Under the pieces are notes generated by a model, which made no database searches, was not told where the DNA came from, and saw only the letters and a program-made list of their open reading frames with translations. DNA of 64,000 nucleotides from Helianthus annuus (lineage: Eukaryota; Streptophyta; Magnoliopsida; Asterales; Asteraceae): NCBI RefSeq assembly GCF_002127325.2, contig NC_035433.2, positions 15,922,611 to 15,986,610 on the forward strand, read 5' to 3'. This document shows, one piece after another, positions 1 through 11,523 of the stretch. Both the position numbers and the translations under genes were made by a program. Positions within the stretch are counted from its first letter, which is position 1. Each line of letters starts with the position of its first letter.

Positions 1-1225
1 CATTCACGTTTAAAATGTCCCTTTTGTTTACATCTGAAGCACGTGACTTTTGATTTATCAAAACCAAGTTTTGTGGAAGGTCCGCCAATTGAATGTCTTC
101 CAGTAATTTCCATGAACCTTTGTGCTCGTCGGACCGCACTAGCCATACACCACCTGATATCTATCAACTCCATTTCTTCTGGGTCGATCTGATCATAGTC
201 CTCCTTGGTGAGGTTAGTGTTTCCGATTTTACCTGCAACAAGACTCTCGTATGATTCAAGGACAGATGCTAAAAACACCATTTACTGTTTTACGGATTCC
301 TCACTAAAGTTTTGTGCATTCTTCAGATCCACATCAATATTACATTAGAACAAATTCTTCGAAGCTGACTGACTTGAAGTAGTTGACGATGAACCACTAT
401 GAAAACCACTGCTTGAACTCTCTTGATTTGATGTGTTAGAATTTTCAGCTGAGAAAGTTGTCTTAGGAATGATTGACTTTGCATGATTTCTTGATCTCCA
501 GCTCATGACTCTCCAGTCTTTCGATTAACAGATCAACCGTTAGATCTTCCGACTTGATTGTGTTCTTCAGCATCAAAGCAAAGTATTGCCAGTCTTTCTC
601 ATCCGGCAAAGAGTCAAACATCTTGAGTATATATGATTCCGTGTCTTGCCAGCTCCATCTTCAAATGCCTGAATCTTTCAATCATCTTAGAAACAGATTC
701 ATTTTTCAAACATCCAAACAAGTCAAACTCTTTTCTTAACAACTTCTTTTTGTTTTTTTACTATCTCAGCACTACCCACACATTTCACTCTCAGTTTCTC
801 CCATAGATCTTTTGCATTTATGTACTCAATCAACGATATTATGTCGTCTCTCACAGACTGATGAAGCAATGCAATGCACTTTTGTTCAGCAACAAAACTA
901 TCTACATCTTCAGTGCCTTCTATATTTTCATAATCCGATCTTCCCATATTGAAACCATTCTTCATGCTCTTCCAGCTTGGATACGCAAACGCTTTTAGCC
1001 ATTCTTCAAACCTTTTAGCCCATCTATTGTATTCTTCAATTACCATCAGTTTGGGAGGTTTGTTGTACGTCCCCATAAGCACTTTCCACACTCAAAGCAT
1101 CAGAAAGAGTTTTCTTCGCACTCGGATTTGAAACGTTTTCATTTGCGTTGTTTGATGTATCATCTCCTGTGTTTCCCGTGAAAGCAAACATATCACTGAA
1201 CGGATTCATAAACTCATCCATCTTC
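1..1225 (-). pseudogene. Copia-type gag (UBN2-like), partial and frameshifted, runs off the left edge
   Basis: This is the gag of an LTR retrotransposon, the capsid-like protein that packages element RNA. It reads leftward from a start near 1220 (MDEFMNPFSDMFAF). After a frameshift near 1090 it continues as KPPKLMVIEEYNRWAKRFEE, the typical opening of UBN2/Retrotran_gag_2 proteins, and then as a helical capsid-like region (723-1091). Further broken segments in 480-722 still read EFDLFGCLKNESVSKMIERF. Bases 1-50 encode a CCHC zinc knuckle, CFRCKQKGHFKRE, whose last cysteine lies off the window. The order and wording closely match the gag at 28187-32080, so the two elements are relatives. Frameshifts and stops make it non-functional. 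Pol, if present, lies off the left edge. Confidence 0.8.
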
Positions 1226-1831
1226 ACGTATCTGAAACAATCAACAACCACTTAAAAAATTTTTGATTTTAACAAAAACAATTTCAAATGAAATTAGTTC
1301 AAACGAAATTAGAACAATCTTCACATGAAAATAGATTTTCACGCGAAATAGTCTTTCAAACGAAATTACCGACTCAAACGAAATCAGAGTTTTCACACGA
1401 AATAGTGTTTTCAATCGAAATTACCAAGCGAAATATAATTTCGTGCGAAATTAGCTTAAATTCAAACGAAATTAGCTAACTTGGTGCGAAAATAGTGATT
1501 TCGTATGAAATCCTCAAACGAAATCTAATTTCGTGTGAAATTAACAACAATTTCAAACGAAATTAAGCACAATATGTAATTTCGTGCGAAATTACAGTTG
1601 ACAATTTCGTGCGAAATTATGATGACATCAGCATGTCGGCCACCATTTTGTCAAATTGGTCTAGTTTTTGTTCGAATTTTAGTCCAATTCTTTCAAGGAT
1701 TAGTTAAAACGATGTTTTACATGATATATGTGAAAATTAAGCCATTTTGTCCGTTAAATCTTGTTTAATTTTGAAAAGAATGAGTAGAAGTGATGAAAAC
1801 AAGCTGAATTGGTATGAACTCTTCGTCCTGA
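1226..1831 (-). repeat. 5' leader with dispersed near-palindromic TTTCGTGCGAAAT repeats
   Basis: This untranslated leader lies between the primer binding site and gag. It contains many copies of a near-palindrome of the form AATTTCGTGCGAAATT and of half-sites such as TCAAACGAAATTA, at irregular spacing (densest 1285-1620). The same words recur inside the adjoining LTR (2080-2140). No reading frame of interest is seen. The leader at 27605-28155 has a comparable set of TTTCGCT repeats. Confidence 0.75.
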
Positions 1832-1843
1832 GCTCTGATACCA
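1832..1843 (-). other. Primer binding site, initiator-Met tRNA type
   Basis: The minus strand reads TGGTATCAGAGC, the standard plant initiator methionine tRNA primer site. It starts two bases inside the LTR boundary, which fixes element orientation as minus and marks 1846 as the inner LTR end. Confidence 0.9.
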
Positions 1844-1845
1844 CT

Positions 1846-2329
1846 TGTTGGATCGTCGTGTGACCCTAACGAGTCAATCAGAAGAGTTATACATCAATAT
1901 CAGAGGCGGAATCAGTGTTATTGACGTGAAACAGCTTGATTCTCCTTAATTATCCTTTTATTAATGATTTCAAAGCAATTCTGATCGTTTGACAAACTGG
2001 CAGCACCTCGGCTCTGAAATCAAGACCGTTCCAAATGAATCAGTAGGTTGGGTATTTATAGGGCAGGTAATTTCACATGGAATTACCAAGCGAAATTACT
2101 TTCAAACGAAATTACTAATTTCGTGCGAAATTACCCATTAACATCCAAAACCTGTTTTCCGACCTGCTGAACACTTGGTTTATCCTATCTAGACACATGA
2201 CTTGATACAAGACAAAGTTAACAGATATCTATGCACCAACACAAGTGTTTTACAACTGAAAGCTATGAGTGTTGTGAGAGTTCTGGTTCGTAGTGTATGC
2301 GAGAGTGTGTGTAATTGTGTAACCTAACA
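1846..2329 (-). mobile_element. 5' LTR of the minus-strand Copia-type element
   Basis: About 484 bp bounded by TG and CA: the plus strand begins TGTTGGATCG and ends CCTAACA. The inner end adjoins the primer binding site. The outer end was chosen from the terminal TGTTAGG on the minus strand. The partner LTR and the target duplication are outside the window, so the outer boundary is inferred. Confidence 0.7.
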
Positions 2330-2690
2330 CTTGATCAACCCATTTTGAATAAGCCTAACAACTTAAGTCCAAAAATCTCACGTTCAAGCCCCATGACCAT
2401 TTGTGGAAATAGCACGTGCAGCATCTTGAACGAATTATTCCTGAGATTCCAGCTAAGACTCAGTCCACTTCGTCAATAACCTGTACATGAATATTAGAAA
2501 ACATCAAGAACAATTGTTAGAAATCACAAGTAATAATAAGGATCATTGATCCTCTGAGTCCCTGCACTATCCGATAAGGATAACTGATCCAGGCAACACC
2601 TCAGGATGTATGCTCCATAATTATAAAAACCTATGCCCTAACACAAGCAAGAGTCGTCGTATAATATATGAATAAACAACCCACTTATGT
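2330..2690. other. Non-coding stretch, nothing recognised
   Basis: No convincing reading frame, RNA gene or terminal repeat was seen between the LTR and the LINE. The words GGATCA and GATCCTC occur as in the Tat elements further right, so this may be a degraded LTR fragment; that is a guess. Confidence 0.4.
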
Positions 2691-4732
2691 AATATATGAA
2701 GTGGATCATGGCTTGTGTTTCATCAACTTCCTTTTCCATGTCGATAAACGGGAGTTTGTATGGGTTTTTTAAAGGGAAACGGGGATTGAGACAGGGAGAC
2801 CCAATGTCCCCGTATTTATTTACGTTGGCGATGGAAGTTCTCACGTTGATCCTTCATAAACAGGTTTCTTTATCGTTGGAATATAGGTTTCACAATAAAT
2901 GTGAAAAACAAAGAATCATTAATCTCTTCTTTGCCTATAATTTGTTCCTTTTTGCTAGAGGTGATCATAGATCTTCTAGAGTTGTCATGGAAGCTTTAAA
3001 TATTTTTAAGAATATGTCAGGTCTTGTTCCGAGCATGACAAAAAGTACAGCTATTTTTGGTAATGTGGCGGATGCTGTGAAGCGTCGTATCCTTAGCATC
3101 ATGCAGTTTGAGGAGGGGAAATTACCTGTTTGGTATCTTGGGGTTCCCTTAATATCCACTCGGTTACATTATAAAGATTGCAAAAGGCTTATCGATAACA
3201 TGGATGCTAGAATAACGGATTGGAAGAATAAATGTTTATCTTTTGCGGGTAGAGTTCAGCTGATTCGGTCGGTGCTCTCGTCTTTGCATGTGTACTGGGC
3301 TTCGGTGTTTATCCTTCCCAAACGGATCACGCTTGAGCTGGAAGATAGAATGAGGAGGTTTTTGTGGTCTCAAGGGAATGAAATTAAGGGCTAAGCGAAA
3401 GTCAAGTGGAAATCGGTGTGTATGCCTAAATGTGAAGGAGGTTTGGGAATTAGGAGGGTGGGGGATATGAACAATGCTCTCATGTCTGCTCATATTTGGA
3501 TTTACTAACTCATCGGGAATCCTTATGGGTTAAATGGATACATTCGTATCGCATTAGGAATAGAAGCTTTTGGGATGTCCCGGTTAAGAATAATATTACA
3601 TGGAGCTGGAGGAAAATGCTCGGGATGAGGCCTATGATACGGGATCATGTCTGGATTAATGTAGGGAATGGAGCCAATACGCGGGTATGGTTTGATAAGT
3701 GGGATGATGTGTGTCCAATTAGCTCTATTGTTACGCCGAGATTAATAGCGAATGCAGGGTTCAATATGAATACAAAGTTGGTGGATGTGTATGTAAATGG
3801 CGAATGGGTATGGCCTATATCTTGGATTACTCGGTTCCCTATCTTACTTTAATTGCAGGATATAAGTCTTAATCAATCTCGACAAGATAAGGTGGTGTGG
3901 ACATCTAGAAGGGGGCACCATTCTGAGTTTAGCGCAGCTACGGCGTGGGATGATCTTCGGGTTGGTCAGGATGAAGTCAACTGGGCGAAGGTGGTGTGGT
4001 TTCCTCAGGCGATTCCTCGGCACTCGTTTATTATGTGGCTTATTGTTCAGAAAAAGCTGAAGACACAAGATGTGATCAGAGGATGGAACTCTTCGGATAA
4101 TGCAAATTTTAATCTTATGTGTTGCTCGTTGTGCACGTCAAAGCCTGATTCTCATGAGCATCTGTTTTTCGAGTGTGGGTATGCTAGTTCAATTTGGAAC
4201 GGAGTTAAAGAGAAAGCTGGTATGAGTTCTATCCAAAATAAATGGGATTCGATTCTTGATTTTTTGGTGGGGAACGCGACGTCTACTAAGGCTACCCATA
4301 TTATAGCTAAGTTGGTTGTTAGTGCGACGGCTTACTTCGTTTGGGAGGAGAGGAATAGAAGACTATTTTCTACTAAGAGGAGTGCGGATCAACTTGTGGA
4401 GGTGATTTTATCTACAGTGCGATTAAAGCTCCATACTATGAAGTTCAAGACTACTATTCACACGGTTCGGGTTTTGCAGGAGTGGGCGCTGTCGCGTGGG
4501 CTTCTGATAACGGATGACGATTGTGGCTGATTGTAGATTTGTGTCTTGAGTTAATGTGATGTCTAATCATCTAGTTCTTTTTGGTGTGTTTGTTAACGCT
4601 TGTTTTTTGTTTGTTGCGTTGTTTACTCGAGTATGGCATGTCATACTTGAGAACTGGGGGTGCTTTGCCTTTCACTTGTTTTCTTTGGTTTGGTTGATAT
4701 AAAATTTATCGGGGTAACCCTTTACCCAAAAA
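2691..4732 (+). pseudogene. 5'-truncated LINE (non-LTR retrotransposon) reverse transcriptase, dead
   Basis: This is the C-terminal part of a plant LINE ORF2. It opens inside the reverse transcriptase at KWIMACVSSTSFSMSINGSL, followed by GLRQGDPMSPYLF. The catalytic FADDLFLFARGD-type motif reads FAYNLFLFARGD, so both aspartates are lost. The frame then meets a stop at 3392-3394 (about K to stop), a frameshift near 3505, and another near 3850. It resumes into a zf-RVT zinc domain (CCSLCTSKPDSHEHLFFECG, 4117-4185). The 3' end is a short A-rich tail near 4725-4732. The missing apurinic endonuclease domain and RT N-terminus indicate 5' truncation at integration, usual for LINEs. No clear target duplication was found. 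Confidence 0.9.
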
Positions 4733-5204
4733 AATGTTAATATAGTTATTTCAAAAATATGAATAAAAAAACATTTTGTATCTAAATGTTACACATGGTG
4801 TAAAAGATAAATTCGTGTCGATGGTGGTTCAGGTAGACTCTTAACGTGAGAAATGCAGGAAGGAGAGTGTTGTTAACAGGTTTTTACATATCGTAAAAAA
4901 TATGTATGGTAAAAAATGTGTTACACTGGGTTTTCAAGGACCTACAACTTTTAGTTTCTAATTTTATTATTTCAACAGTAAGTTATATTACATTTGCAAA
5001 AAAAAAAAAGTTACACTGTGTTTTCACACGTTTATCCAACTCAACAGGGTTTCCAATTAGCCCTCATCTATCTATAATATAATATAATACATTAATATAA
5101 ATGAGAACAAAAACATAATTTTACATAATTAATTTTATTATTTAAGTAATTAAATTTTTTTATAACATATTAAACAATTCTTTAAAATAAGGGTGTGAAT
5201 TTCT
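4733..5204. other. AT-rich intergenic DNA
   Basis: Low-complexity AT-rich sequence with short A tracts. No gene or element boundary could be supported. Confidence 0.6.
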
Positions 5205-5745
5205 ATCACGATTCGAAAACACAGCATGAACCTAACACGAAATTCACGAGTTTGGATTTTATCTAAACAAGTTCAAGTCAGTTTTAGGTTGAACCTGCGA
5301 ACCCGTTTAGCTAAATGGGTCGGGTTCGTGTCAACTTGTTCGGGTTGGCTGGTTGACCCGTTTAAACCATTTATATTATATTTTATTTTTTGCGATATCT
5401 TTCATGTCATAATTTACATTGGTTGTGTATTTTATGTCATAATTTTAAATGGAAAAAAGGAAACTAATATAAGATTTGATAATTAAAATGTAATTGTATT
5501 ATATAAATGTGTGTTTTTTGTAGTAAATTATAATTTTAATATATTAATTTGAGAAAAAAAATTAAAATAAAAAAATCGGGTTGAATGAGACTTGTTCGGG
5601 TCAACCCGCGAATATTTGTGTCGTGTTCGGGTTCATTTGTATGACACGATTTTCAGGTTCAGGTTGTCTTTGGGTTAGTCTAAAATTTCAGGTTTAGGTC
5701 GAGTTGAAACCATCAACCCGTGAACAGGACCCGCTTAGCACCACC
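5205..5745. repeat. CGGGTT-rich dispersed repeat (degenerate)
   Basis: Two blocks rich in GGGTTCGTGTC and CGGGTTGACCCG-type words (5225-5370 and 5578-5735) flank an AT-rich centre. A similar but more eroded pattern occurs at 13790-14060. It resembles an old nonautonomous DNA element, but no clean terminal repeats or target duplication were found. Confidence 0.4.
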
Positions 5746-5951
5746 TACTTTAAAACATATTGAGTAAATTACACTCTTCGTCCTTTATGTTTGTATCGAA
5801 TTGCAGTAGATGTCCTTTAACTTCAATAATTACAGTGAGAGACCTTTTTTTAACCATTACACTCTGCATCCTTTAGTACTAACCTAATTAATTTTTATGG
5901 TTAAATCTAGTCATGAGACCCTATATGAGGAGAAATCTGTCTTTTACCATT

Positions 5952-6222
5952 TTAGGGATCATTAAGAGCTTTGTGAACAGATTCATCATTTTCCAAGATG
6001 TAAGCTTTAAAATTGAAAGTGGGTTTGTATTTTAACTTATTTTCTCCAAAAATTACTTGTTCTTCTTTGACAATTGCTTCATAAATTACGGATCTTCGAT
6101 GAATCTTGAAAGTAGATTTGTTATTGCATTTCATGGGGATTGTACGGTTGAAGCGAGTCTGAACTGGGTTGTAATAAGAAACAGGAATCTGGGATTTTGT
6201 AGCAAAAAATTGTTGTTGTAAC
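5952..6222 (-). pseudogene. Unrecognised reading-frame fragment inside Mutator-like element A
   Basis: A minus-strand open frame (TKSQIPVSYYNPVQTRFNR and onward) ends at 5952. Removing the PIF-like insertion and one TTA lets the frame continue upstream into 11524-11559 without a stop (about DDSSSKISKKQAF). This suggests a piece of captured coding sequence of roughly 100 codons that was split later. I do not recognise the protein, and the frame may be chance. Confidence 0.3.
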
Positions 6223-6480
6223 TTAGACCATGTGTAGTGGTTTAGCCAAATAATGCCCTCACCATGGGGCGTTTTGCGATACGTGGCAGTCCAGTCAGCA
6301 TGGGGCATTATTGGGGATTATTGCAAAAGTGGCGTAGTGGGAATAATGTCCAATAACGCCCCTTCCAATCATTTCACAATTATTATTTTTTTAAAACTTT
6401 AAATACTTCATTAAATTAAAAAAAAAATACAATACTAGAAATAAAAAAAATAAAATCCGACTAAATTAAAAAAAAATACA

Positions 6481-6679
6481 CTAGTTTTCGTCTTCGCTTT
6501 CTTCACCCTCGCCAACTTCGTCTTCCTCGTCCTCCGTTTCTTCCTCATCCTCAGGTGGTACATACCGAACCGGCCATGCGTGGTGTACCAAATCAACCAT
6601 TAACTGGGAATGGTACGGTTCGTAACGCAACTCTCGCGCATTGTTTTTTTACCATGGATGAAGAACTAGGGGAATCCAT
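6481..6679 (-). pseudogene. Remnant ORF of the PIF-like element, acidic C-terminus
   Basis: The minus strand starts MDSPSSSSMVKKQC. After a one-base shift in an A-run it continues ARELRYEPYHSQLMVDLVHH, then AWPVRYVPPEDEEE and an acidic tail ending at TAG (6481-6483). It looks like the first and last parts of one element-encoded protein joined by internal deletion. The family is not recognised with confidence; assignment to a Harbinger-associated protein rests on the surrounding ends. Confidence 0.4.
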
Positions 6680-6756
6680 CAAGTTTTTTTTATAAAATTG
6701 TACTGTTTTTTAGAGAGTTTTGGTTAATTTTGAATGAGTTTATATATATATATATA

Positions 6757-9700
6757 CTAGGTTAGAGCCCGCGTGTATACGCGGTTTCACAAATGAAAAT
6801 GCTTGGAACTTGTGAATTTAATAAAAAATAAATAAAAATAACATCAATTTAGTAAGGTAACTTAAAAATACATATGATAGGTAAAAAATGCAACAAATAA
6901 CAATTTCATAATAAATTTCCTTGTACACCAAATTGGTAGTCTTAGGGGTTGTTTGGTAGCCTCTTAATGACCATTCAGATGCTATCTCTTAATGATTTAA
7001 AACCTCTGAATGAATAAGAGGTAACCTCAAGTCTGAATGGTTAAGGGGTAACCTCTGAATGGTAGATCATCACATGTCACATTCTTCTACCTTCTCATTG
7101 GTAAAATTCTTAATGGTTCCATTAAGAGGTAGCCTCTTAATGACCATTCAGAGGCTACCAAACAGCCCCTTATTTGTAATATTTCCATCGTTATCTGAGA
7201 CTCTCGTATATGTAATTTCACACAAGCTCGTTTGCTCTTTTATTAAATGTAATAACTAAGAAATTAAGGGGTTCTTTCCATATACGTGTGCTTAGATTTA
7301 GTTGACCACATTATGTACATATGTATAAAAAAAGAAAATCTCACATTATCTAGTCACCAAGTATAAGATCATCATTAGTCTTCCGCTACAAAGCAATATG
7401 TGAGTTAGGTAAACTTTATATATGCGTGTGCATAATAGATTAATCCACCTATCATTTTTCTATAGAGAAACAAAGCTATTGCGTACCAAGCATGGATTTT
7501 GATATATCTATGACCGATCCATTGATGTTCGTTCTCAAGTGAGTTAGGCGGTACCGAAAATCAAGTCGGTTCGGGAATTTCGGTACCAGAATTAGTACCT
7601 AGTATCATTTGCTCATCCCTATTTCATTAAAGTATTGGTAATGTTTCAGTTGGAGAAACCATCTGCAACACAAAGCCAAAAAGAAAATTGTTGTTGCAGG
7701 CAATAGCTACACCTATTAAGCTGTCATTAAGAAAAATTCATTTATAAATGTTTATTTAAGTTATAGCAACCAAGCTTTGCGTAACAGATTATCCAGCCAT
7801 GTCCATGGAAGCCAACTTCTCATTCGAGTTCTTTAAGTTAGTGGAACCATTGTTATCCTAGGTTGTGCAATCATCATATTAAGATTTCAGAGTATCCATT
7901 ATATTCATCATAATAATCAAAGTATCATTAATATTCATCATCAGAATCATTTAACACATCATATGTCTCCATAATGTAGAATAAAATAACTTAATGAAAA
8001 AGAGTTAAATGCTTTAATATAAAAATACAGAAATTGATTGCAATGAGATTTCAATTGTGATTCACTTATTTCTGATCAAGCATGAGGCAAAAAATTGACC
8101 GCTTTTTCTTTGGTGCCCATCCTGACCCGATTCCTCTTTGATTGGCCCATTATGACATGTTCCCAACCTTTTCTATTATCAAATTTGCCCACTAAAATCT
8201 ATATTAAACCCATGACAACCTATCCCTTAAAATAAAAGTCCGAATAAACCCATAGATTAGTGCACGGGTCAGTTTGACCCCTTAGTCATCCATTGTATGT
8301 TGCGTATAACTGTATACTTGAGTTACACTAAAAATAAAGGGCTCCACGAAAGATCACTTTTTTCTAGGTTTTGATCGATTCAAAGGATCAAGTACACCAT
8401 CAAATAATAAAAAAAAAAGCATCGTAATGAGTAAATAAGTAGATATTGGATTATATGTTCATACATATAGATCTGAAGTAGTGAAGGGTAGAACAATTGG
8501 TCAATGAAGGCTGGAGACCTGAGTAGCTACATAAACACATGTTTCAAAATAGTGAAGGTACGTCTCAGTTCGATTTGATAGTAAAATGAGTTTGAATTAT
8601 ATCGTTGGAACATATTCTTCATCGTACATAACCTCAAACATCAAAACAAACTTCAATATTACCAATGACATACAAAGCATGACCACAAGAAGCGTTTAGT
8701 GCAAAACCATATAGATGTTAGATATATGTTGACGATCTTCATGCTGGTTTTAATAAAATCTTGTCTTATGCCCGTCCAACGATATCATAAAACTCAAATA
8801 CAATAAATAAGCTTTACATATGTTTGGTATTGAAAATACATTCATGTACAGCCAGAAAAGCATAATGTACAACTATCTGTTGCAATGTCTATACCTTCTT
8901 TAGACATTGCTGACCCTGCTCAAATACAATAACTTACTCCAAGCAGGTGACATACCACCTGGGTTCCATTCCATGCACTTTGAATAACATTTTTTTAATG
9001 GAGCACTGAAACATTAGAAAAGATTTCATGCAAACTTTGTTTACTTCACTTGGTACCCAATTCACTCACACCTAACTAACCCTAAAAATAAAGAGCACCA
9101 TATCCAATCAGTTTAACCAAATTAAAGAATCACTCATAATTAAGCAACAACCATATGACCCTTAATCCCAAAGTTAACCAGATCGTACCAAAATTAACCA
9201 TAAAACAAATTAGAAAACAATTATTTTAACTCGGATGGAATTAGGAACGTTAAAAAGGATTCAAAAGCGCCAGATTGGTTTCAATTTAAACGAATTATAG
9301 ACAATCACTCGTAATTAAGCAACCTACGAATCATAATTCCAAATTAATCACATGACACATCATAGCAAAAATCAAAATAATAATCAAGTGAGAGCTATGC
9401 GAAAGAACTTACGTTAGGGCATGAGTAAGAGCAGTATAAAACCTGTGTTTCACGAATCCGTTCAATGAAGTCAAAAAAATTGGGTGCTTGATATTCGTAG
9501 CCTACATGATGAATTAAACCTTGATTGTTTTGTATAGAATGCACAATCAATCCTTGAGTTTGGGATCGGGTATGAACGTGTGAGGTGGAAGGAATTAATG
9601 ATTAGGGTTTTTTCAAAGAAATCTTTGAAGAGGATCACATAGGGTTTCTTCAAAGAAATCTTTAAAGAGGATTACAATAATAAAGTTAGCCTGATAGCGT

Positions 9701-9945
9701 AGCAAGGAAGATAATTGGAGATAGATATGCTCGATAGAAGATGGATTGATTTCCTCTGTTTATGTTAGGGTTCAAAATTTTGATCGCAAAAGTAGAAACA
9801 CTAAAAAGTTAATTTATGCGGGTCGGATAATTTTCGGTCCACAAAGTTAGCGTGATCCGGTAACATGAGCAGGAAAAGAAAGATCTAGATGCCCTCTACA
9901 TATGACAAGTGTCCCATATTAGGTTTCTTTTATTATATATATAGA
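6757..9945 (-). mobile_element. Nonautonomous Helitron (3' end at 6757, 5' end at 9945)
   Basis: On the minus strand the right part begins TCTATATATAATAAAAG (5' TC end, preceded by A). The left part ends with a hairpin CCGCGTATACACGCGG (6769-6784), then eight bases and CTAG, followed by T. These are the hallmarks of plant Helitrons inserted between A and T. The length is 3189 bp. No Rep/helicase frame is present, so it is nonautonomous. It carries a Tourist-like MITE and, near 9610-9676, a tandem duplication containing TTCAAAGAAATCTTTGAAGA. No captured gene is recognised. Confidence 0.75.
6945..7169. mobile_element. Tourist-type MITE, 225 bp
   Basis: The terminal inverted repeats are GGGGTTGTTTGGTAGCCTC and, reversed, GGGGCTGTTTGGTAGCCTC. 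They are flanked by TTA at 6942-6944 and 7170-7172. The interior repeats CTCTTAATGACCATTCAG in both orientations. A GG..TGTTTGG end plus TTA duplication fits the Tourist/PIF class. Confidence 0.85.
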
Positions 9946-9959
9946 TATATATATATATA

Positions 9960-10403
9960 GGAGGGTTTAAATGAGAACGCTAAATATTGTGAGAACCGTG
10001 AGAACAAATGAAGAAATTTTTTTTCTACACTTATCATTATTATTCATTATTATTCGAATACAATGTTAGAAATTCAATTTACACGTTTAAATTTACGTGA
10101 ATTCATAAATAAAGAAAATTTACACATGTGTAAGTTTGCCATTTACACATGTGTAAATCTGCTATATTTACACATGTGTAAAAAATCTAAAAAGAATGAT
10201 TTTGAAATGAGAAATGAACTATTTGATGTTATAAATTCTTGTTCTGATGTTGTATCTTAATTACAATGAGGTTTGTGTAAAAAAATTGGTTTTGATTGGT
10301 TTTTTCATTTGTTCTCACGGTTCTCTCGATATTTAGCGTTCTCAAGATAACCCTCCCCTATATTTAGCGTTCTCACAATATTTAACGTTCTCATTTAAAC
10401 CCT

Positions 10404-10405
<2 letters not shown>
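9960..10405. mobile_element. (TA)n-inserted foldback MITE, family 1
   Basis: Inverted ends GGAGGGTTTAAATGAGAACG lie at both boundaries, embedded in (TA)n tracts. The right arm contains an extra partial duplication of the end (GAACGCTAAATAT units). The interior has the perfect palindrome TTTACACATGTGTAAA. It is non-coding. Confidence 0.75.

Positions 10406-10493
<88 letters not shown>
10406..10493. repeat. (TA)n microsatellite
   Basis: An almost pure TA tract of nearly 90 bp between two foldback MITEs. It is probably the shared target of both, expanded afterwards. Confidence 0.9.
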
Positions 10494-10498
<5 letters not shown>

Positions 10499-11120
10499 AG
10501 GTTCATGCGAGAACCACCTTTATTGCGAGAACCGCGAGAACCAATGTGAACACAAGCTAAAATAGCTAAAAAAACCTAAAAAACCCTAAAAAAAACCTAA
10601 CCCCCACCCCCCCCCACCCCCCCACCCCAAAAAAAAAACCTAACCCCCCCCCCCCAAGCTAAATGCTAAAAACTAAAACCCTCAAAAAACCTAAAAAAAA
10701 CCTAACCCCCCCCCCAAAAAAACCTAAACCCCCCTCCCCCACCCCCCAAAAACCTAAACCCCCCCCCCCCCCAAGCTAAAATGCTAAAAACTAAACCCTC
10801 CAAAAAACCTAAAAAATCTAAAAAAATCAAAAAAAAATCTAATTTTTTTTTATTTTTTTACTATTTTTTATGTTCAAATCGCTACTTTTAGTAGCCAAAA
10901 AAAAAAGTTTTTTTTTTTAAAAAAAAAATTTAAAAAAAAATTTTTTTTTTTTTTGGATACTAAAAGTAGCGATTTTTATATAAAAAATAGTAAAAAAATA
11001 AAAAAAAAATAAAAAAAAAAAAATTTGGGTGTTTTTTAGATTTTTTTAGGTATTACTGTTTGTGTTCACACTGGTTCTCGCGGTTCTCGCAATAAAGGGT
11101 GGTTCCTAACGGATCTTTGT

Positions 11121-11122
<2 letters not shown>
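10494..11122. mobile_element. (TA)n-inserted foldback MITE, family 2, with C-rich interior
   Basis: The arms share TTATTGCGAGAACCGCGAGA in inverted orientation (left 10527 onward, right to about 11095), with (TA)n outside. The left interior has repeated CCTAACCCCC-type C-runs (10590-10775). The centre has an inverted pair around ATCGCTACTTTTAGTAGC. The right half is nearly the same as in the element at 38077-38655. Confidence 0.75.
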
Positions 11123-11169
<47 letters not shown>

Positions 11170-11183
<14 letters not shown>

Positions 11184-11283
11184 AAAGAAACCTAATATGG
11201 GACACTTGTCATATGTAGAGGGCATCTAGATCTTTCTTTTCCTGCTCATGTTACCGGATCACGCTAACTTTGTGGACCGAAAA
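11170..11283 (+). mobile_element. Inverted copy of the Helitron 5' end, about 115 bp
   Basis: This segment (AATAAAAGAAACCTAATATG onward) is the reverse complement of 9832-9940, the 5' end of the Helitron at 6757-9945, with only end differences. It therefore points the opposite way and stops after about 115 bp, where the PIF-like element resumes. The terminal TC is replaced by TA repeats. Confidence 0.75.
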
Positions 11284-11523
11284 TATATATATATAGGTAA
11301 AAGGTTTAAAAAATAAAAAAAATAATAAAAAAGAAATAGCTGTTAACTTGCCGTTGGGGTTATTGATTGGCCAGTCAAACTTGTTCAAAGCGTTTTTTAA
11401 ACAACGCCAAACCAATTTTTTTCGAAAATAACTCTCAAAAACGCCGGGTGTAATGATACCCGGGCGTTATTTGGCTTTTTTTTCAATTTTTTTTAAAATA
11501 CCGCCCCACTACGGGTGTTCTTA

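Larger units (their letters stand above)
6226..11520 (-). mobile_element. PIF/Harbinger-like element with TTA target duplication
   Basis: The ends are imperfect inverted repeats (GACCATGTGTAGTGG and, reversed, GAACACCCGTAGTGG; 11 of 15 match). They are flanked by TTA at 6223-6225 and 11521-11523, the 3-bp duplication typical of PIF/Harbinger. Both ends carry GGGCGTT and CAATAACGCC words. Its own DNA is only 6226-6756 and about 11284-11520. The rest is a Helitron and two (TA)n-targeted MITEs inserted in a (TA)n tract. A short acidic-tailed frame at 6481-6679 is the only coding remnant. Confidence 0.6.

Noticed and set aside
2691..2844. Target duplication for the LINE
   Set aside because: ATGTAATATA upstream and ATGTTAATAT downstream look similar but do not match well enough in AT-rich DNA.
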